The notes under the pieces are model-generated. The model had not been told where the DNA came from, did not search any database, and saw nothing but the letters and a program-made list of their open reading frames with translations. 64,000 bases of DNA from Thiohalomonas denitrificans (GTDB lineage Bacteria; Pseudomonadota; Gammaproteobacteria; Thiohalomonadales; Thiohalomonadaceae): NCBI GenBank assembly GCA_020725115.1, contig DYFR01000008.1:1-64000 (forward strand), given 5' to 3'. This document shows positions 22,960-33,076 of this stretch, one piece after another (position 1 is the stretch's first letter; each line of letters opens with the position of its first letter). Made by a program: the position numbers and the translations under genes.

Positions 22960-24141
22960 TCAGTCGAGTACAACCACCTGCCAGCTGCCGTCACGCAACG
23001 CCAGCTGGCGGTCACACCCCATCGCCACCGCATCGCCCTGTTGCCCCGGCAGGGCGCAGACCACCCGTTCACCACGCGCCCGCAGCTCATCTACCTGCCG
23101 CGTCAGCGCCGGGTCGCCGGCACAGGGCGCAAAGATACCACGAACCTTGGGCAGGTTGGCAGTCGACAGGGCCAGCAGGGTCTTGAGATCGGCGGAAAAA
23201 CCGGTGGCCGGGCGGGCATGGCCGAAGACCCGGCCAATATCGTCATAACGCCCGCCCTGGGCCAGTGCCTGACCGCTCCCTGGCGCATAGGCGGCAAACA
23301 CCACTCCGGTGTGATAGTGGTAACCGCGCAGCTCGGCCAGATCGAAGTGCAGCGGCACCTGCGGCAATACATTGCGTACGACGGCCGCGATGGCCTCCAG
23401 ATTGTCCAGCGCCGCATGCACCTCGGCACTGGCCCGCCGGAATACCGTGCGCGCCGTCGCCAGCGCCTCCTCGCCACCGTTGAGAACAGCCAGTTGCCGC
23501 AGCATCTGACGAACCTCATCGGCCAGTTCCAGACGGGCCAACAGGACATCGATATCGGGACGCGACTTGCGCTGCAGGGCATCGAACAACTGTGCCTCCT
23601 GTGCCGGAGCGAGTCCTGCCTGACGCGCCAGACCACGGAAAATGCCGACATGCCCCAGGTCAAGATAGAGCTGTTCGAGACCGGCACCCTGCAGCGTGGC
23701 CAGCATCAGACGCAGCACCTCCACATCGCTTTCGATGCCACCGTGACCGTACAGCTCGGCCCCCACCTGCAAGGGACTGCGGCTGCCACCGTGCCCTTCC
23801 GGACGGGTGCGCAGCACCGTACCCAGGTAGCAAAGTCGGGTTGGGGTCACACGTTTGAGGTGATGGGCATCGATACGCGCCACTTGCGGTGTCATGTCGG
23901 CCCGCACCCCCATCATGCGTCCGCTCAGCTGGTCGGTAAGCTTGAAGGTTTGCAGATCCAGATCGTTGCCGGTGCCGATCAGCAGCGATTCCAGATACTC
24001 GATGAAAGGCGGCAGCACCAGCTCATAGCCCCAGGTACTGAACAGATCGAGCAGACGACGGCGCAACAACTCCAGACGCCACGCCCTGTCGGGCAAAACC
24101 TCTTCGATGCCTTCCGGCAGTAACCAGCGTTCGTTTTCCAT
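22960..24141 (-). CDS. hisZ: ATP phosphoribosyltransferase regulatory subunit
   Basis: HisZ is a catalytically inactive class II histidyl-tRNA-synthetase paralogue that activates short-form HisG in the first step of histidine synthesis. The 393 residues start [17 protein letters not shown] and contain the motif-2-like [20 protein letters not shown] and the C-terminal [16 protein letters not shown]. The start overlaps the DUF2065 stop (TGATG). hisG is not in the window. Confidence 0.95.
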   Translation of the reverse strand: MENERWLLPEGIEEVLPDRAWRLELLRRRLLDLFSTWGYELVLPPFIEYLESLLIGTGNDLDLQTFKLTDQLSGRMMGVRADMTPQVARIDAHHLKRVTPTRLCYLGTVLRTRPEGHGGSRSPLQVGAELYGHGGIESDVEVLRLMLATLQGAGLEQLYLDLGHVGIFRGLARQAGLAPAQEAQLFDALQRKSRPDIDVLLARLELADEVRQMLRQLAVLNGGEEALATARTVFRRASAEVHAALDNLEAIAAVVRNVLPQVPLHFDLAELRGYHYHTGVVFAAYAPGSGQALAQGGRYDDIGRVFGHARPATGFSADLKTLLALSTANLPKVRGIFAPCAGDPALTRQVDELRARGERVVCALPGQQGDAVAMGCDRQLALRDGSWQVVVLD

Positions 24142-24329
24142 CAGTGTTTCAACCAGTAAACCAGGATCGCGCCGGCGACCATCAGAACCAGCCCTGCCGT
24201 ACGGATGGCACGGTCATCCAACTGAACCAGGCTCAACATAGCCTTGCGGTAGTTACGGGGCGACAGCGCGGGCAACACCCCTTCCAGCACCAGCAACAGG
24301 GCCAGCGCCACCCACAAATCAGACCACAT
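24141..24329 (-). CDS. DUF2065 (YjeT-like) small inner-membrane protein
   Basis: A 62-residue protein with two predicted membrane helices (~4-22 [18 protein letters not shown] and ~44-59 [15 protein letters not shown]) joined by an arginine-containing loop ([10 protein letters not shown]). The family is conserved between hflC and purA in gammaproteobacteria, and the position here fits. Function is unknown. It is translationally coupled to hisZ. Confidence 0.92.
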   Translation of the reverse strand: MWSDLWVALALLLVLEGVLPALSPRNYRKAMLSLVQLDDRAIRTAGLVLMVAGAILVYWLKH

Positions 24330-24340
24330 TGTCGCCTCTC

Positions 24341-24369
24341 AAAAAAAACGGGTGGCTTGCGCCACCCGG
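24341..24369 (-). terminator. Intrinsic terminator after hflC
   Basis: On the minus strand CGGGTGGC-GCAA-GCCACCCG is followed by eight T. It lies 17 bases past the hflC stop and only 12 bases before the DUF2065 start, so hflKC appears cut off from DUF2065-hisZ-purA. Confidence 0.9.
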
Positions 24370-24385
24370 AGTGTAATTGTTGCTG

Positions 24386-25258
24386 TTACTTGCGCGTGCC
24401 TGCGGCGTTGCCGAAGTACTGGAAGAACTCTGCGCTCGGATCCAGCACCAGCATGTCCTGCTGCTTGTTGAACACGTTGCGGTAGGCATCCAGGCTGCGG
24501 TACAGGGAGTAGAACTCGGCGTTGCGGCTGAAGGCCTTGGCGTAGATTTCCGCGGCTCGACCGTCACCCTCACCACGTGTCCGCTCGGCATCGCGATAGG
24601 CCTCGGCGAGGGTAACCGTGCGCTGGCGATCGGCATCGGCACGAATACGTTCCGCCGCCTCGGCACCACGCGAACGCAGATCCTTGGCCACGCGGGAGCG
24701 CTCCGCTTCCATACGCTGATATACCGAGCTGGATACTTCCGCCGGCAACTCGATACGCATGATACGCACATCCACCACCTCGATACCGAACTGCTTGGCC
24801 TGTTCGCTTATCTGGTTGGTAATGATGTTCATGATCTCGGAACGTTCGCCGGAGATGGTCTCCTGCATGGAACGCTTGCCGAACTCGCTGCGCAGGCCAT
24901 CCTTGATGATCTGGGCCAAGCGCAGGGCAGCCTGGCGCTCATCACCGCGCATGGTCACGTAATAGGTGGAAACATCACTGATGCGCCACTTGATGAAGGA
25001 GTCGACAATGACGTTCTTCTTCTCCTGGGTCAGGTAACGCTCGGAGTCAACTTCCAGCGTCATGACGCGCTTGTCGAAGAAACGCACGTTATTGACAAAG
25101 GGCAGCTTGAAATACAGACCCGGCGTGTAGTCGGCACGCACGAACTCACCCAGCCTGAACTTGATCGCCAACTCGCGCTCGTTCACCACGAAGATCGACA
25201 TGGAACCGATCCAGAGTACCGCCAGCAAGGCGGCGAGAGATACCATTCCGCGAGACAT
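24386..25258 (-). CDS. hflC: HflC, FtsH-modulating SPFH protein
   Basis: HflC and HflK form a cage of inner-membrane SPFH proteins around the FtsH protease. The 290 residues have one N-terminal membrane helix (~5-22), the FVVNERELAIKFRLGE start of the band-7 domain, and a long charged helix (ADRQRTVTLAEAYRDAERTRGEGDGRAAEIYA). The start overlaps the hflK stop (TAATG). Confidence 0.96.
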   Translation of the reverse strand: MSRGMVSLAALLAVLWIGSMSIFVVNERELAIKFRLGEFVRADYTPGLYFKLPFVNNVRFFDKRVMTLEVDSERYLTQEKKNVIVDSFIKWRISDVSTYYVTMRGDERQAALRLAQIIKDGLRSEFGKRSMQETISGERSEIMNIITNQISEQAKQFGIEVVDVRIMRIELPAEVSSSVYQRMEAERSRVAKDLRSRGAEAAERIRADADRQRTVTLAEAYRDAERTRGEGDGRAAEIYAKAFSRNAEFYSLYRSLDAYRNVFNKQQDMLVLDPSAEFFQYFGNAAGTRK

Positions 25259-26415
25259 TATCTCACCTCCCGTTGACGTACATTGTCACGCAGGCGGGCA
25301 TCCGTGCGCTGCTGCAGCGTCGGCACCTGCGGCGTTGTAGCAGATGAATCGCCCGCCCCAAGGGAGGTAAGCGGCAAATCGCGCTGCATCAGCTTGTCCA
25401 GCGGCAGATAGAGCAAATTGTTGCCGCCCTTGGTATCCACCATAACCTTGCTGCTCTGGCTCAACACCGACTCCATCGACTCCAGATACAGACGCTTGCG
25501 GGTAACCGCCGGTGCCTTCTCGTACTGGGCCAGAACGCTGAGGAAGCGGGCTGTTTCACCTTCGGCCTGGGCAATCACCTGGTCACGGTAGGCATTCGCT
25601 TCCTCGATCAAACGCGCCGCTGCACCACGCGCACGGGGCAGGACATCATTGGCATAGGCTTCGGCCTCATTCTTCAGGCGCTGCTCGTCCTCACGTGCCT
25701 TGACCGCATCAGCGAAGGCACCCTGCACCTGTTCCGGCGCCTGGGCATCCTGCATGTTGAGATTCACGACGGTAAGGCCGGCTCGATAGCGATCGAGAAT
25801 GACCTGTACCAGTGTCTTGATACGCTCCACCACGTCACTGCGGCCATCGGTAATGACGAAGTCCATCTCGCTCTGGCCGATCACCTCGCGAATGGCGCTT
25901 TCAGTCGCCTCGCGCAGGGTCTGATCCGGGTCGCGTACGTTGAACAGATAGTCACGCGCATCCTTCACCTGGTATTGCACCGTGAATTTGACGTCGATGA
26001 TGTTCTCGTCCTGAGTCAGCATCAGCGCCTCATCGGCACGGCGGCCCAGTTCGATGGATCGCACGCTGGAGATGTCCACCGTCTCCACGGTCTGAATGAA
26101 ACGTGGATACCAGTTGAGACCCGGCATGGTGCTTTCCTTATAGGAACCAAACTGCATCACCACGCCACGCTGGCCTTCGTCAACAATGTAGATACCGGAC
26201 AACGCCCACAGCAACAGAGCCAGTAACAGCACCATGCCGGCAGAACCCGCGGAGGCGCCCCCGCCGCCGCTCTTGCCCTTGCCCTGTCCGAACAGGCCGC
26301 CGAATTTGTCCTGCAGTTTGCGCACCACCTCATCGAGGTCGGGCGGTCCCTGCTCGTTGTTGCGGCCGCCCCAGGGGTCCTTGCCCCCGGAATTACCCGG
26401 TTCGTTCCAAGCCAT
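25258..26415 (-). CDS. hflK: HflK, FtsH-modulating SPFH protein
   Basis: Partner of HflC. The 385 residues start with MAWNEPGNSGGKDPWGGR and a Gly-rich cytoplasmic region, then one membrane helix (~60-77), IYIVDEGQRGVVMQFGSY, the band-7 domain, and a long helix with DEQRLKNEAEAYANDVLP. A typical N-terminal DLDEV.RKLQDKF motif is present. It is 57 bases downstream of hflX. Confidence 0.96.
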   Translation of the reverse strand: MAWNEPGNSGGKDPWGGRNNEQGPPDLDEVVRKLQDKFGGLFGQGKGKSGGGGASAGSAGMVLLLALLLWALSGIYIVDEGQRGVVMQFGSYKESTMPGLNWYPRFIQTVETVDISSVRSIELGRRADEALMLTQDENIIDVKFTVQYQVKDARDYLFNVRDPDQTLREATESAIREVIGQSEMDFVITDGRSDVVERIKTLVQVILDRYRAGLTVVNLNMQDAQAPEQVQGAFADAVKAREDEQRLKNEAEAYANDVLPRARGAAARLIEEANAYRDQVIAQAEGETARFLSVLAQYEKAPAVTRKRLYLESMESVLSQSSKVMVDTKGGNNLLYLPLDKLMQRDLPLTSLGAGDSSATTPQVPTLQQRTDARLRDNVRQREVR

Positions 26416-26472
26416 AGATATCTGTACCTATCGTTTTCGTGAAATTAGCCACACCGAATCAAGAGGCAAAGT

Positions 26473-27774
26473 TTAGCCTTCAGCCCGCAAGCTCGGCAAC
26501 AGCGATGCAAAATCCTGTTGTTTACGCAATAGCGCGAGATTATGCGCCTTGATCTCTACATCTAGCAGCCACGTACCATTTTCTTCCACCTGTTCTTGCC
26601 GCACCGCGTCGATGGCATACAGCGCGGCACGCAGACGACCCGCACTGGGCGGCAGCAGCAGACGGCTCTGCAACAGCTCTTCATGAAAGAAGTCGGCAAC
26701 AGCCTGTATCAAAAGTTCCATACCGGCGCCAGTCATGGCCGACAGGTGCACACGCAACGGCCGTCCATCACTGTCCCGTTCCAGCTGCGGCTGTACCTGT
26801 TCCTGCAGATCAATTTTGTTGTACACCTCGATCTGCGGTATCTCACCGGCACCAATCTCCGCCAGTACCGCCTGTACCTGCCCGATTTTCGCCTGACGCT
26901 CCGGATCGGAGGCATCGATGATGTGCAGCAACAAATCGGCCTCACGCGTCTCCTGCAGTGTGGCGCGAAACGCTGCCACCAAATCATGGGGCAGGTGGCG
27001 AATAAACCCGACCGTATCGGCCAGCACGATCCGCTTGCCGCCCGGCAAATCCACCCGGCGCAGGGTCGGGTCGAGGGTGGCGAACAACTGATCGGCGGCA
27101 TACACCTGCGCCGTGGTCAGCCGGTTGAACAGCGTGGACTTGCCGGCGTTGGTATAACCGACCAGTGATACCGTAGGCAGCTCGGCACGTCTGCGGGCAC
27201 GACGCCCCTGCTCGCGCTGGCGATCGACCTTTTCCAGCCGCTTCTGCAGCTGACGGATGCGATCAGAGAGCAGGCGGCGGTCGGTCTCCAGCTGCGTTTC
27301 ACCGGGACCGCGCAGGCCGATACCGCCCTTCTGCCGCTCCAGGTGGGTCCAGCCACGCACCAGCCGTGTGGAAAGGTGGCGCAGCTGCGCCAGCTCAACC
27401 TGCAGTTTGCCTTCATGGGAACGGGCGCGCTGGGCAAAGATATCAAGGATCAATCCGGTGCGATCCAGTACGCGGCACTGCAGAACCCGCTCCAGATTGC
27501 GTTCCTGCGCCGGTGACAGGGCATGATTGAACAGCACCAGCTCGGCCTCATGCGCCTGCACCGCAGCCAGAATCTCTTCCGCCTTGCCGCTGCCGACAAA
27601 CAGCTTGGCATCCGGGCTCTTGCGTGTGCCCGTAACCACGGCCACTGGCACGGCCCCGGCAGACACCGCCAGCTCCTCTATTTCCTGCAGGTCTTCCTGA
27701 TTGCCTTCCTGTGGCAACTCCAGATGAACCAGTACCGCACGCTCACCGCTCTTTGGCCGTTCAAACACGTGCAT
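26473..27774 (-). CDS. hflX: Ribosome-associated GTPase HflX
   Basis: HflX is an Obg/HflX-class GTPase that splits stalled ribosomes, notably under heat stress. The 433 residues have the N-terminal HflX domain (VGSGKAEEI; RTGLILDIFAQRA; RLVRGWTHLERQKGGIG.RGPGE), G1 GYTNAGKSTLFN, G3 DTVGFIRHLPH and G4 NKID. It follows hfq in the standard order; the hfq-hflX gap here is 215 bases with no recognisable feature. Confidence 0.97.
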   Translation of the reverse strand: MHVFERPKSGERAVLVHLELPQEGNQEDLQEIEELAVSAGAVPVAVVTGTRKSPDAKLFVGSGKAEEILAAVQAHEAELVLFNHALSPAQERNLERVLQCRVLDRTGLILDIFAQRARSHEGKLQVELAQLRHLSTRLVRGWTHLERQKGGIGLRGPGETQLETDRRLLSDRIRQLQKRLEKVDRQREQGRRARRRAELPTVSLVGYTNAGKSTLFNRLTTAQVYAADQLFATLDPTLRRVDLPGGKRIVLADTVGFIRHLPHDLVAAFRATLQETREADLLLHIIDASDPERQAKIGQVQAVLAEIGAGEIPQIEVYNKIDLQEQVQPQLERDSDGRPLRVHLSAMTGAGMELLIQAVADFFHEELLQSRLLLPPSAGRLRAALYAIDAVRQEQVEENGTWLLDVEIKAHNLALLRKQQDFASLLPSLRAEG

Positions 27775-27989
27775 TGCTCCACTTCATTGCGTCAAACAAC
27801 ATCGCAAAAGGCAGGGGCGAGCCGGCCAGAAGCATGGGATCGCAGCCGGGGCGCGGAGGTAGCATATCCATCAGTGTCATAATAATGCCCATATCTCCGG
27901 CTATCTTTCATCATCACACTGGATATCGCCGGGAACGGGCCGCCCTCAGCGCATTCTGCGCCTTGGCAGTAAAGTCGTGTATACCCCTC

Positions 27990-28259
27990 TCAGATATGGT
28001 TACCCGGTTCAGTGGCGGCGGGAATGGGCATATCGTCCGGCCCCAGATTCAATTTGACGTTGCGCGCGGGCACAACAGTGGAAATGGCGTGCTTGTAGAC
28101 CATCTGGCTGACTGAATTCTTCAGCAGCACAACAAACTGATCAAAGGATTCGATCTGGCCTTGCAACTTGATTCCATTCACCAGGTAGATCGAGACAGGG
28201 ATACGCTCCTTGCGCAGGGCGTTCAGATACGGATCCTGCAGGGCTTGCCCTTTGCTCAT
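27990..28259 (-). CDS. hfq: RNA chaperone Hfq
   Basis: Hfq is the hexameric Sm-like chaperone of sRNA-mRNA pairing. The 89-residue protein has Sm1 ([39 protein letters not shown]) and Sm2 with the YKHAIST motif, then a short disordered tail. AAGGAG lies 7-8 bases before the ATG. The 120 bases upstream, to the miaA stop, are AT-rich and include TATGCTACACT-like promoter sequence. Confidence 0.98.
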   Translation of the reverse strand: MSKGQALQDPYLNALRKERIPVSIYLVNGIKLQGQIESFDQFVVLLKNSVSQMVYKHAISTVVPARNVKLNLGPDDMPIPAATEPGNHI

Positions 28260-28379
28260 GGTATTTCTCCTTTATTGTTATCCGCAAAATGCGGTCTAAT
28301 CGGCCAAAATCGGCCCAGTATCCAATTGTTTAAATGAGACTTCCCTGATCGGCTCTCAGTGTAGCATAGGGCCGGAAAC

Positions 28380-29327
28380 TCAGTTAATGGCGTTCTGCCC
28401 CAGCAATTTCAATACCTTGTCCAGTACCTCTGCGTCGGCACTGTCGAACCAGTCGCTGTCCTGTTCGCTGCGCAGCCAGGTGAACTGGCGCTTGGCCAGC
28501 TGACGGGTGGCGCTGATGCCCTGCTCCACCATCGCCGCATAGTCCACCTCCCCGGCCAGATAGTGCCATACCTGGCGATACCCGACGCAGCGGATGGCCG
28601 GCTTGTCCGGCCCCAGATCGCCGCGGCGGTACAGTCCCTCCACCTCTGCCACCAGCCCCTGCTCCAGCATGCCGTGGAACCGTCTGCTGATACGCTCATG
28701 CAGCAAACTCCGTTCGGCGGGTGCCAGCGCCAGCGCCAGCACCCGATAGGGCAGTGCGTCAACCCCGCCGCACTGCTGCACACTCAACGGTCGCCCGGTC
28801 AGTTCGTACACCTCCAGCGCCCGCTGCAGGCGCTGCGGATCGTTGGGATGGATGCGAGCCGCGGCCACCGGATCCACCTCCCGCAGGCGGCGGTGGAGTG
28901 CCTCCCAGCCCTGTTCCGCTGCCGCCTGCTCAAGACGGGCGCGCACAACGGGATCGGCTGCGGGCAGTTCCGACAGGCCGCGGCGTAATGCGCGAAAATA
29001 CAGTCCGGTACCGCCGACCAGCAAAGGAATACGCCCGGCGGCCGTGATCTCCGCCATTTCACGCAAGGCATCGGCGCGGAAACGGGCGGCGGAATAGGCC
29101 TCGGCCGGATCCAGGATATCGATCAGCCGGTGCGGTGCCCGCGCCAGCAGCGCCGCGTCCGGCTTGGCGGTGCCGATATCCATGCCGCGATAGACCAGGG
29201 CCGAATCGACACTGACGATTTCGCACGGCAAACGTTCCACCAGCGCGACCGCCAGATCGGTCTTGCCGGATGCGGTCGGCCCCATCAGCAGGATGGCTGG
29301 AGGCAGGGAGTTTCGGTGTCTGGTCAT
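28380..29327 (-). CDS. miaA: tRNA dimethylallyltransferase
   Basis: MiaA isopentenylates A37 of tRNAs reading UNN codons. The 315 residues have the P-loop [14 protein letters not shown], the [18 protein letters not shown] block, [10 protein letters not shown], and the C-terminal tRNA-binding [13 protein letters not shown]. It lies between mutL and hfq in the conserved block. Confidence 0.97.
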   Translation of the reverse strand: MTRHRNSLPPAILLMGPTASGKTDLAVALVERLPCEIVSVDSALVYRGMDIGTAKPDAALLARAPHRLIDILDPAEAYSAARFRADALREMAEITAAGRIPLLVGGTGLYFRALRRGLSELPAADPVVRARLEQAAAEQGWEALHRRLREVDPVAAARIHPNDPQRLQRALEVYELTGRPLSVQQCGGVDALPYRVLALALAPAERSLLHERISRRFHGMLEQGLVAEVEGLYRRGDLGPDKPAIRCVGYRQVWHYLAGEVDYAAMVEQGISATRQLAKRQFTWLRSEQDSDWFDSADAEVLDKVLKLLGQNAIN

Positions 29328-29354
29328 GGGGCAGACTAATCCAGGGGCTTTACG

Positions 29355-30965
29355 CTAGCGTGCGGCACTGGCCAGCAGACGGGCAAGATCATCCGGCAGC
29401 AGCAACGTTGATACGCCGACGGCAGCATCGGCGACAGCCATCAGACTGTCCCATTCGCTGCGCTCGGGCAGCGGCCCGATGCCGCTGGCAATCAGCGCAT
29501 CCACCAGTGCCTCGGTATCGGCACCCAGCAGCAGGTTGTCCAGTGCCGTACGCACCAGCATGTCCGGCGCCAGATGACGCAATGGCGCCGGCACCTGGCG
29601 CACCACCAGTTGCTGCGGTCCCAACGCCTCCACCTCAAAACCAAGGCGGGTGAGCAACGCATCACCGCGCTGCACAGCCCCTCCCATCTCCCTTGTCAGG
29701 TGAAGAGTCACCGGCAGCAGCAGCGGCTGCGACCGCACATAGCCTTCAGTGGCCAGTGCAGTACGCATGGCCTGGGCCGCCCGCAGGGCATGGGCGGCCG
29801 GCAGGTCTACCAGACGCAGGCCACGCTGGCCTTCATCCACCAGCAAGTAGCGCCCGGCCACCACACCAAGCTGACGGGAGGCAATACGTACCGTATGAGC
29901 CCCCTCCGCCACAGGCAGATAGTCCGCCGTTGTTTCCCGCACCGTCAGCGTGGCGGAGGGCAGTGCTACCGTCTCATCCACCGCCCGGCGCAGTGCCCGA
30001 TAGAGAAAGTCGTGTACCTGCCGTGACTCACGAAAGCGCACCTCGTGCTTGGTTGGATGTACATTCACATCCACCTGGGCAGGATCCATTTCCAGATAAA
30101 GTACATAGGCAGGATGACGGCCGGGGTAAAGCGCATCGCCATAGGCCTGGCGCACTGCATGGGTCACCACACGATCACGGATAACGCGGCCGTTGATATA
30201 AAAATACTGCAGATCCGCCTGGGCACGTGCCGCCTCCGGCCGCAGCAGCCAACCCCACAAACGCAATCCCGGCAGGGCAAACTCCACCATGACGGCCTGC
30301 TGCACAAAGGGGCGACCACAAACCGCCGCCAGCCGCTGCTCACGCTGCGGCCCGTCACATGCCGGCCGCACCATCAGCACCTGGCGCTGGTTGTGATGCA
30401 GAGTCAGGGCGACATCGAAACGGCTCAGAGCAGCACGCCGCACCACTTCGGCCAAATGATCGAATTCGGTACGCTCGGCACGCAGAAATTTACGCCGTGC
30501 CGGCATGTTGTAAAACAGATCGCGTACCTCAACGGTAGTGCCGCACGGGTGGGCACAGGGTATCGACACACCCTGCGCGTCGATGCTGCTGCCGTGCTCA
30601 TCTGCCGCGTTGCGGCTGCTCAGGGTCAGACGCGAGACCGAGGCAATACTGGCCAGCGCTTCACCGCGGAAACCCAGGCTCAACACCTGCATCAGTTCGT
30701 CCTGGCTGTATATCTTGCTGGTGGCATGGCGCGCCAGGGCCAGCGACAGGTCGCCTGCGGCAATGCCGCAGCCATTGTCGCGTACACGGATCAATCCCAC
30801 CCCACCCTGTTCCACCTCCACCGCAATGGCCGTTGCGCCGGCATCGAGACTATTCTCCAGCAATTCCTTGACCACGGAAGCGGGCCGCTCCACCACCTCA
30901 CCGGCGGCGATCTGGTTGGCAAGCAGGGAATCGAGTGCGCGAATGCGCCGGGGTGCGAAAGTCAT
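29355..30965 (-). CDS. mutL: DNA mismatch repair protein MutL
   Basis: MutL couples MutS recognition to strand excision. From the ATG at 30965 it is 536 residues. The GHKL ATPase motifs are [31 protein letters not shown] and [10 protein letters not shown]. The linker and C-terminal dimerisation domain are shorter than in E. coli (615). No DQHA-type endonuclease motif is seen, so it is probably the MutH-dependent kind. The frame runs upstream to 31049 but homology begins at [13 protein letters not shown] hairpin repeat separates it from the amidase gene upstream. Confidence 0.97.
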   Translation of the reverse strand: MTFAPRRIRALDSLLANQIAAGEVVERPASVVKELLENSLDAGATAIAVEVEQGGVGLIRVRDNGCGIAAGDLSLALARHATSKIYSQDELMQVLSLGFRGEALASIASVSRLTLSSRNAADEHGSSIDAQGVSIPCAHPCGTTVEVRDLFYNMPARRKFLRAERTEFDHLAEVVRRAALSRFDVALTLHHNQRQVLMVRPACDGPQREQRLAAVCGRPFVQQAVMVEFALPGLRLWGWLLRPEAARAQADLQYFYINGRVIRDRVVTHAVRQAYGDALYPGRHPAYVLYLEMDPAQVDVNVHPTKHEVRFRESRQVHDFLYRALRRAVDETVALPSATLTVRETTADYLPVAEGAHTVRIASRQLGVVAGRYLLVDEGQRGLRLVDLPAAHALRAAQAMRTALATEGYVRSQPLLLPVTLHLTREMGGAVQRGDALLTRLGFEVEALGPQQLVVRQVPAPLRHLAPDMLVRTALDNLLLGADTEALVDALIASGIGPLPERSEWDSLMAVADAAVGVSTLLLPDDLARLLASAAR

Positions 30966-31019
30966 GGCGCGCAGATTACCCCGAACAGGGGCGGATGTGT
31001 ACCTGAGCCAAGCAAACGG

Positions 31020-31124
31020 CATTCGCCGCAGAGACGCAGAGGACTGCACACTTATTTAACTCTGTGGCTCCGCGTCTCTGCGGCGAATGGTTTATATGCC
31101 GTGGCGTTCTTTGCGCCTTTGCGG
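31020..31124. repeat. Tandem-unit hairpin element, unit around CGCAGAG
   Basis: Outer arms 31020-31037 and 31072-31089 are perfect 18-base inverted copies (CATTCGCCGCAGAGACGC). The inner part has CGCAGAG/CTCTG and an AT-rich loop (CTTATTTAA). A tail TCTTTGCGCCTTTGCG (31108-31123) is identical to one in the lon-hemH element. It lies between the amidase stop and the mutL start. Confidence 0.9.
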
Positions 31125-31134
31125 TGAATGCGGG

Positions 31135-32466
31135 TTAGCTGCCAGTCGCGGCCGGGATACTGAGCACATCACCGACACGCAGCTGATCACCCTTGATGGC
31201 ATTGCTGGTACGCAATTGCTCCAGGCTCACCTGATACTGACGGGCGATTCCGGACAACGTGTCGCCACGGCCGATCACGTGCTGTTGCCCACGCGACTCC
31301 TGGCGCATGGCCAGCAGGGTGCCAGGTGGCGGATTCTGGTGGAAATAGGCACGCGTGCCCTCCATGATGCTGCGCGCCAGGGCATATTGGTGATTGGGAT
31401 CTCGCAGCTTGCGTTCTTCCTGTGGATTGGAAATAAAGGCAGTCTCGACCAGGATCGAAGGGATATTCGGTGACTTCAGCACACGAAAACCCGCCTGCTC
31501 CACCCGTGTCCGATGCAACTTCGCTACCTGCCCCATACCGGACAACACACGACTCGCCACATCGGTGCTCGCCTCCATGGTACCGGTCAGTGACAGATCC
31601 AGCAGCACCGACGCCAGCAGGTCGTCCTTGTCGTCCAGGCTCACGCCGCCAATGATATCGGAGGCATTTTCCTTGTCTGCCAGCAGACGGGCATGCTCAC
31701 TGGTCGCACCGCGATGCGACAGGGTGTAGACCGAGGCACCGTGGGCACGCGGATCACCAAAGGCATCGGCATGGATGGAAATGAACAGGTCGGCACGGTG
31801 TTCGCGCGCCATTTCCACGCGCCGCCGCAACGGAATGAAATAATCGCCATCACGGATCATTACCGCGCGCATACCCGGCTCACGCGCCACCAGCTCACGC
31901 AGGCGCTGCGCCACGGCCAGGGTCACATCTTTCTCGCGAGTCCCGCGCGGACCAATGGCACCGGGATCCTCGCCGCCATGGCCGGGGTCGATGGCAATGA
32001 TGATTTCACGAGGCGCATTGCGTACGGCCGGCGCCGCCGGAGCGGGGGGCGCGGCTGCGGCTGGCGTAGCGGTGCGTGCATCGAACAGATCAATCACCAG
32101 GCGGTGGCCATATTCATTATTGGGACGCAGCACAAAACTCTTGGGCCGCACACTGCCCTTCAAATCCAGCACCACACGCAGATCGCCGTTATTGCGCGGC
32201 GCCGAACGAATATCGCGAATCAGGCTGGGCGTCAGGTCAAGACCGACAAAAGGCTTGTCGAGACGGGTGTTCTTCAGATCAATGACCAGACGATCGGGAT
32301 TTTTCAGCAGAAACAGACTGTGTTCGATATCGTCGGTCACATCGAACACCAGACGGGTGTTGTCGGGCGCGGGCCACATACGCATGCCGCGAATATTTAC
32401 TGCATCGGCACAGGCCGCTGTCGTCAGCAGCAGCAGCAACAGCAGGGTACAGGCTTTTTGTATCAT
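31135..32466 (-). CDS. amiB: N-acetylmuramoyl-L-alanine amidase (AmiB/AmiC type) with AMIN and LysM domains
   Basis: A periplasmic zinc amidase that splits septal peptidoglycan. From the ATG at 32466 the 443 residues have a signal peptide (MIQKACTLLLLLLLTTAACA), an AMIN domain (~25-125, targeting to the septum), a Pro/Ala linker, the Amidase_3 domain with zinc ligands in DPGHGGEDPG and SIHADAF and the ILVETAFISN motif, and a C-terminal LysM (VIGRGDTLSGIARQYQVS). The position between tsaE and mutL matches E. coli amiB, so I use that symbol; the family name is surer than the paralogue. Confidence 0.93.
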   Translation of the reverse strand: MIQKACTLLLLLLLTTAACADAVNIRGMRMWPAPDNTRLVFDVTDDIEHSLFLLKNPDRLVIDLKNTRLDKPFVGLDLTPSLIRDIRSAPRNNGDLRVVLDLKGSVRPKSFVLRPNNEYGHRLVIDLFDARTATPAAAAPPAPAAPAVRNAPREIIIAIDPGHGGEDPGAIGPRGTREKDVTLAVAQRLRELVAREPGMRAVMIRDGDYFIPLRRRVEMAREHRADLFISIHADAFGDPRAHGASVYTLSHRGATSEHARLLADKENASDIIGGVSLDDKDDLLASVLLDLSLTGTMEASTDVASRVLSGMGQVAKLHRTRVEQAGFRVLKSPNIPSILVETAFISNPQEERKLRDPNHQYALARSIMEGTRAYFHQNPPPGTLLAMRQESRGQQHVIGRGDTLSGIARQYQVSLEQLRTSNAIKGDQLRVGDVLSIPAATGS

Positions 32467-32587
32467 TCCACGCCCCCTTGGCAACCCGAGCCAACATCAA
32501 ACATACATTCTTTTCATATAGATACAGACCATTCCTTCGATCATTTCTCATGATATGGGGGTAAGTTAATACCGAACAAGATAAAAA

Positions 32588-33076
32588 TCAACCTTCAGCC
32601 ACCCGGCTGCGGAGACAATCCAGCATCGCGATACCACGTGCCGTCACTGCGGCCAGCCGGGCCAGACGCCCCCCCGCCCGGTAATCGAGGGTCAATTCCA
32701 GATCCGCTGCCGGCAGCACGCCCCGACCCTGCTCCGGCCACTCCACCAGGCATTGCGCCGCCGCGTCCAGATAATCGCGGATACCGAGAAACTCCAGCTC
32801 CTCGGGGTGACCCAGGCGATAGAGATCGAAGTGATAGACGGTAGCGCCAGCCAGTTCATAAGGTTCGACCAGGGTGTAGGTAGGACTCTTCACCGCACCG
32901 CGGTGGCCCCGCCGATGCAGATAGCCGCGCACCAGGGTAGTCTTGCCGGCGCCGAGATTGCCGTGCAGAAACACCAGCAGACCACCGTCACCGGCGCAGA
33001 CGGCAAGATCAGCACCCAGCGCCTCGGTGGCAGCGCTGTCGGCCAGCATCAGCTCCAGCTCGGTCATGCTCATCAC
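32588..33076 (-). CDS. tsaE: tRNA t6A synthesis ATPase TsaE
   Basis: TsaE is the ATPase that resets the TsaBD complex making t6A37 in tRNA. The 162-residue protein has Walker A LHGNLGAGKTTLVRG, KSPTYTLVEPYE and FDLYRLGHPEELE. The start overlaps the nnr stop (ATGA); in-frame ATGs follow at once (MMSMTELE), so the exact start is uncertain by up to three codons. Confidence 0.96.
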   Translation of the reverse strand: MMSMTELELMLADSAATEALGADLAVCAGDGGLLVFLHGNLGAGKTTLVRGYLHRRGHRGAVKSPTYTLVEPYELAGATVYHFDLYRLGHPEELEFLGIRDYLDAAAQCLVEWPEQGRGVLPAADLELTLDYRAGGRLARLAAVTARGIAMLDCLRSRVAEG

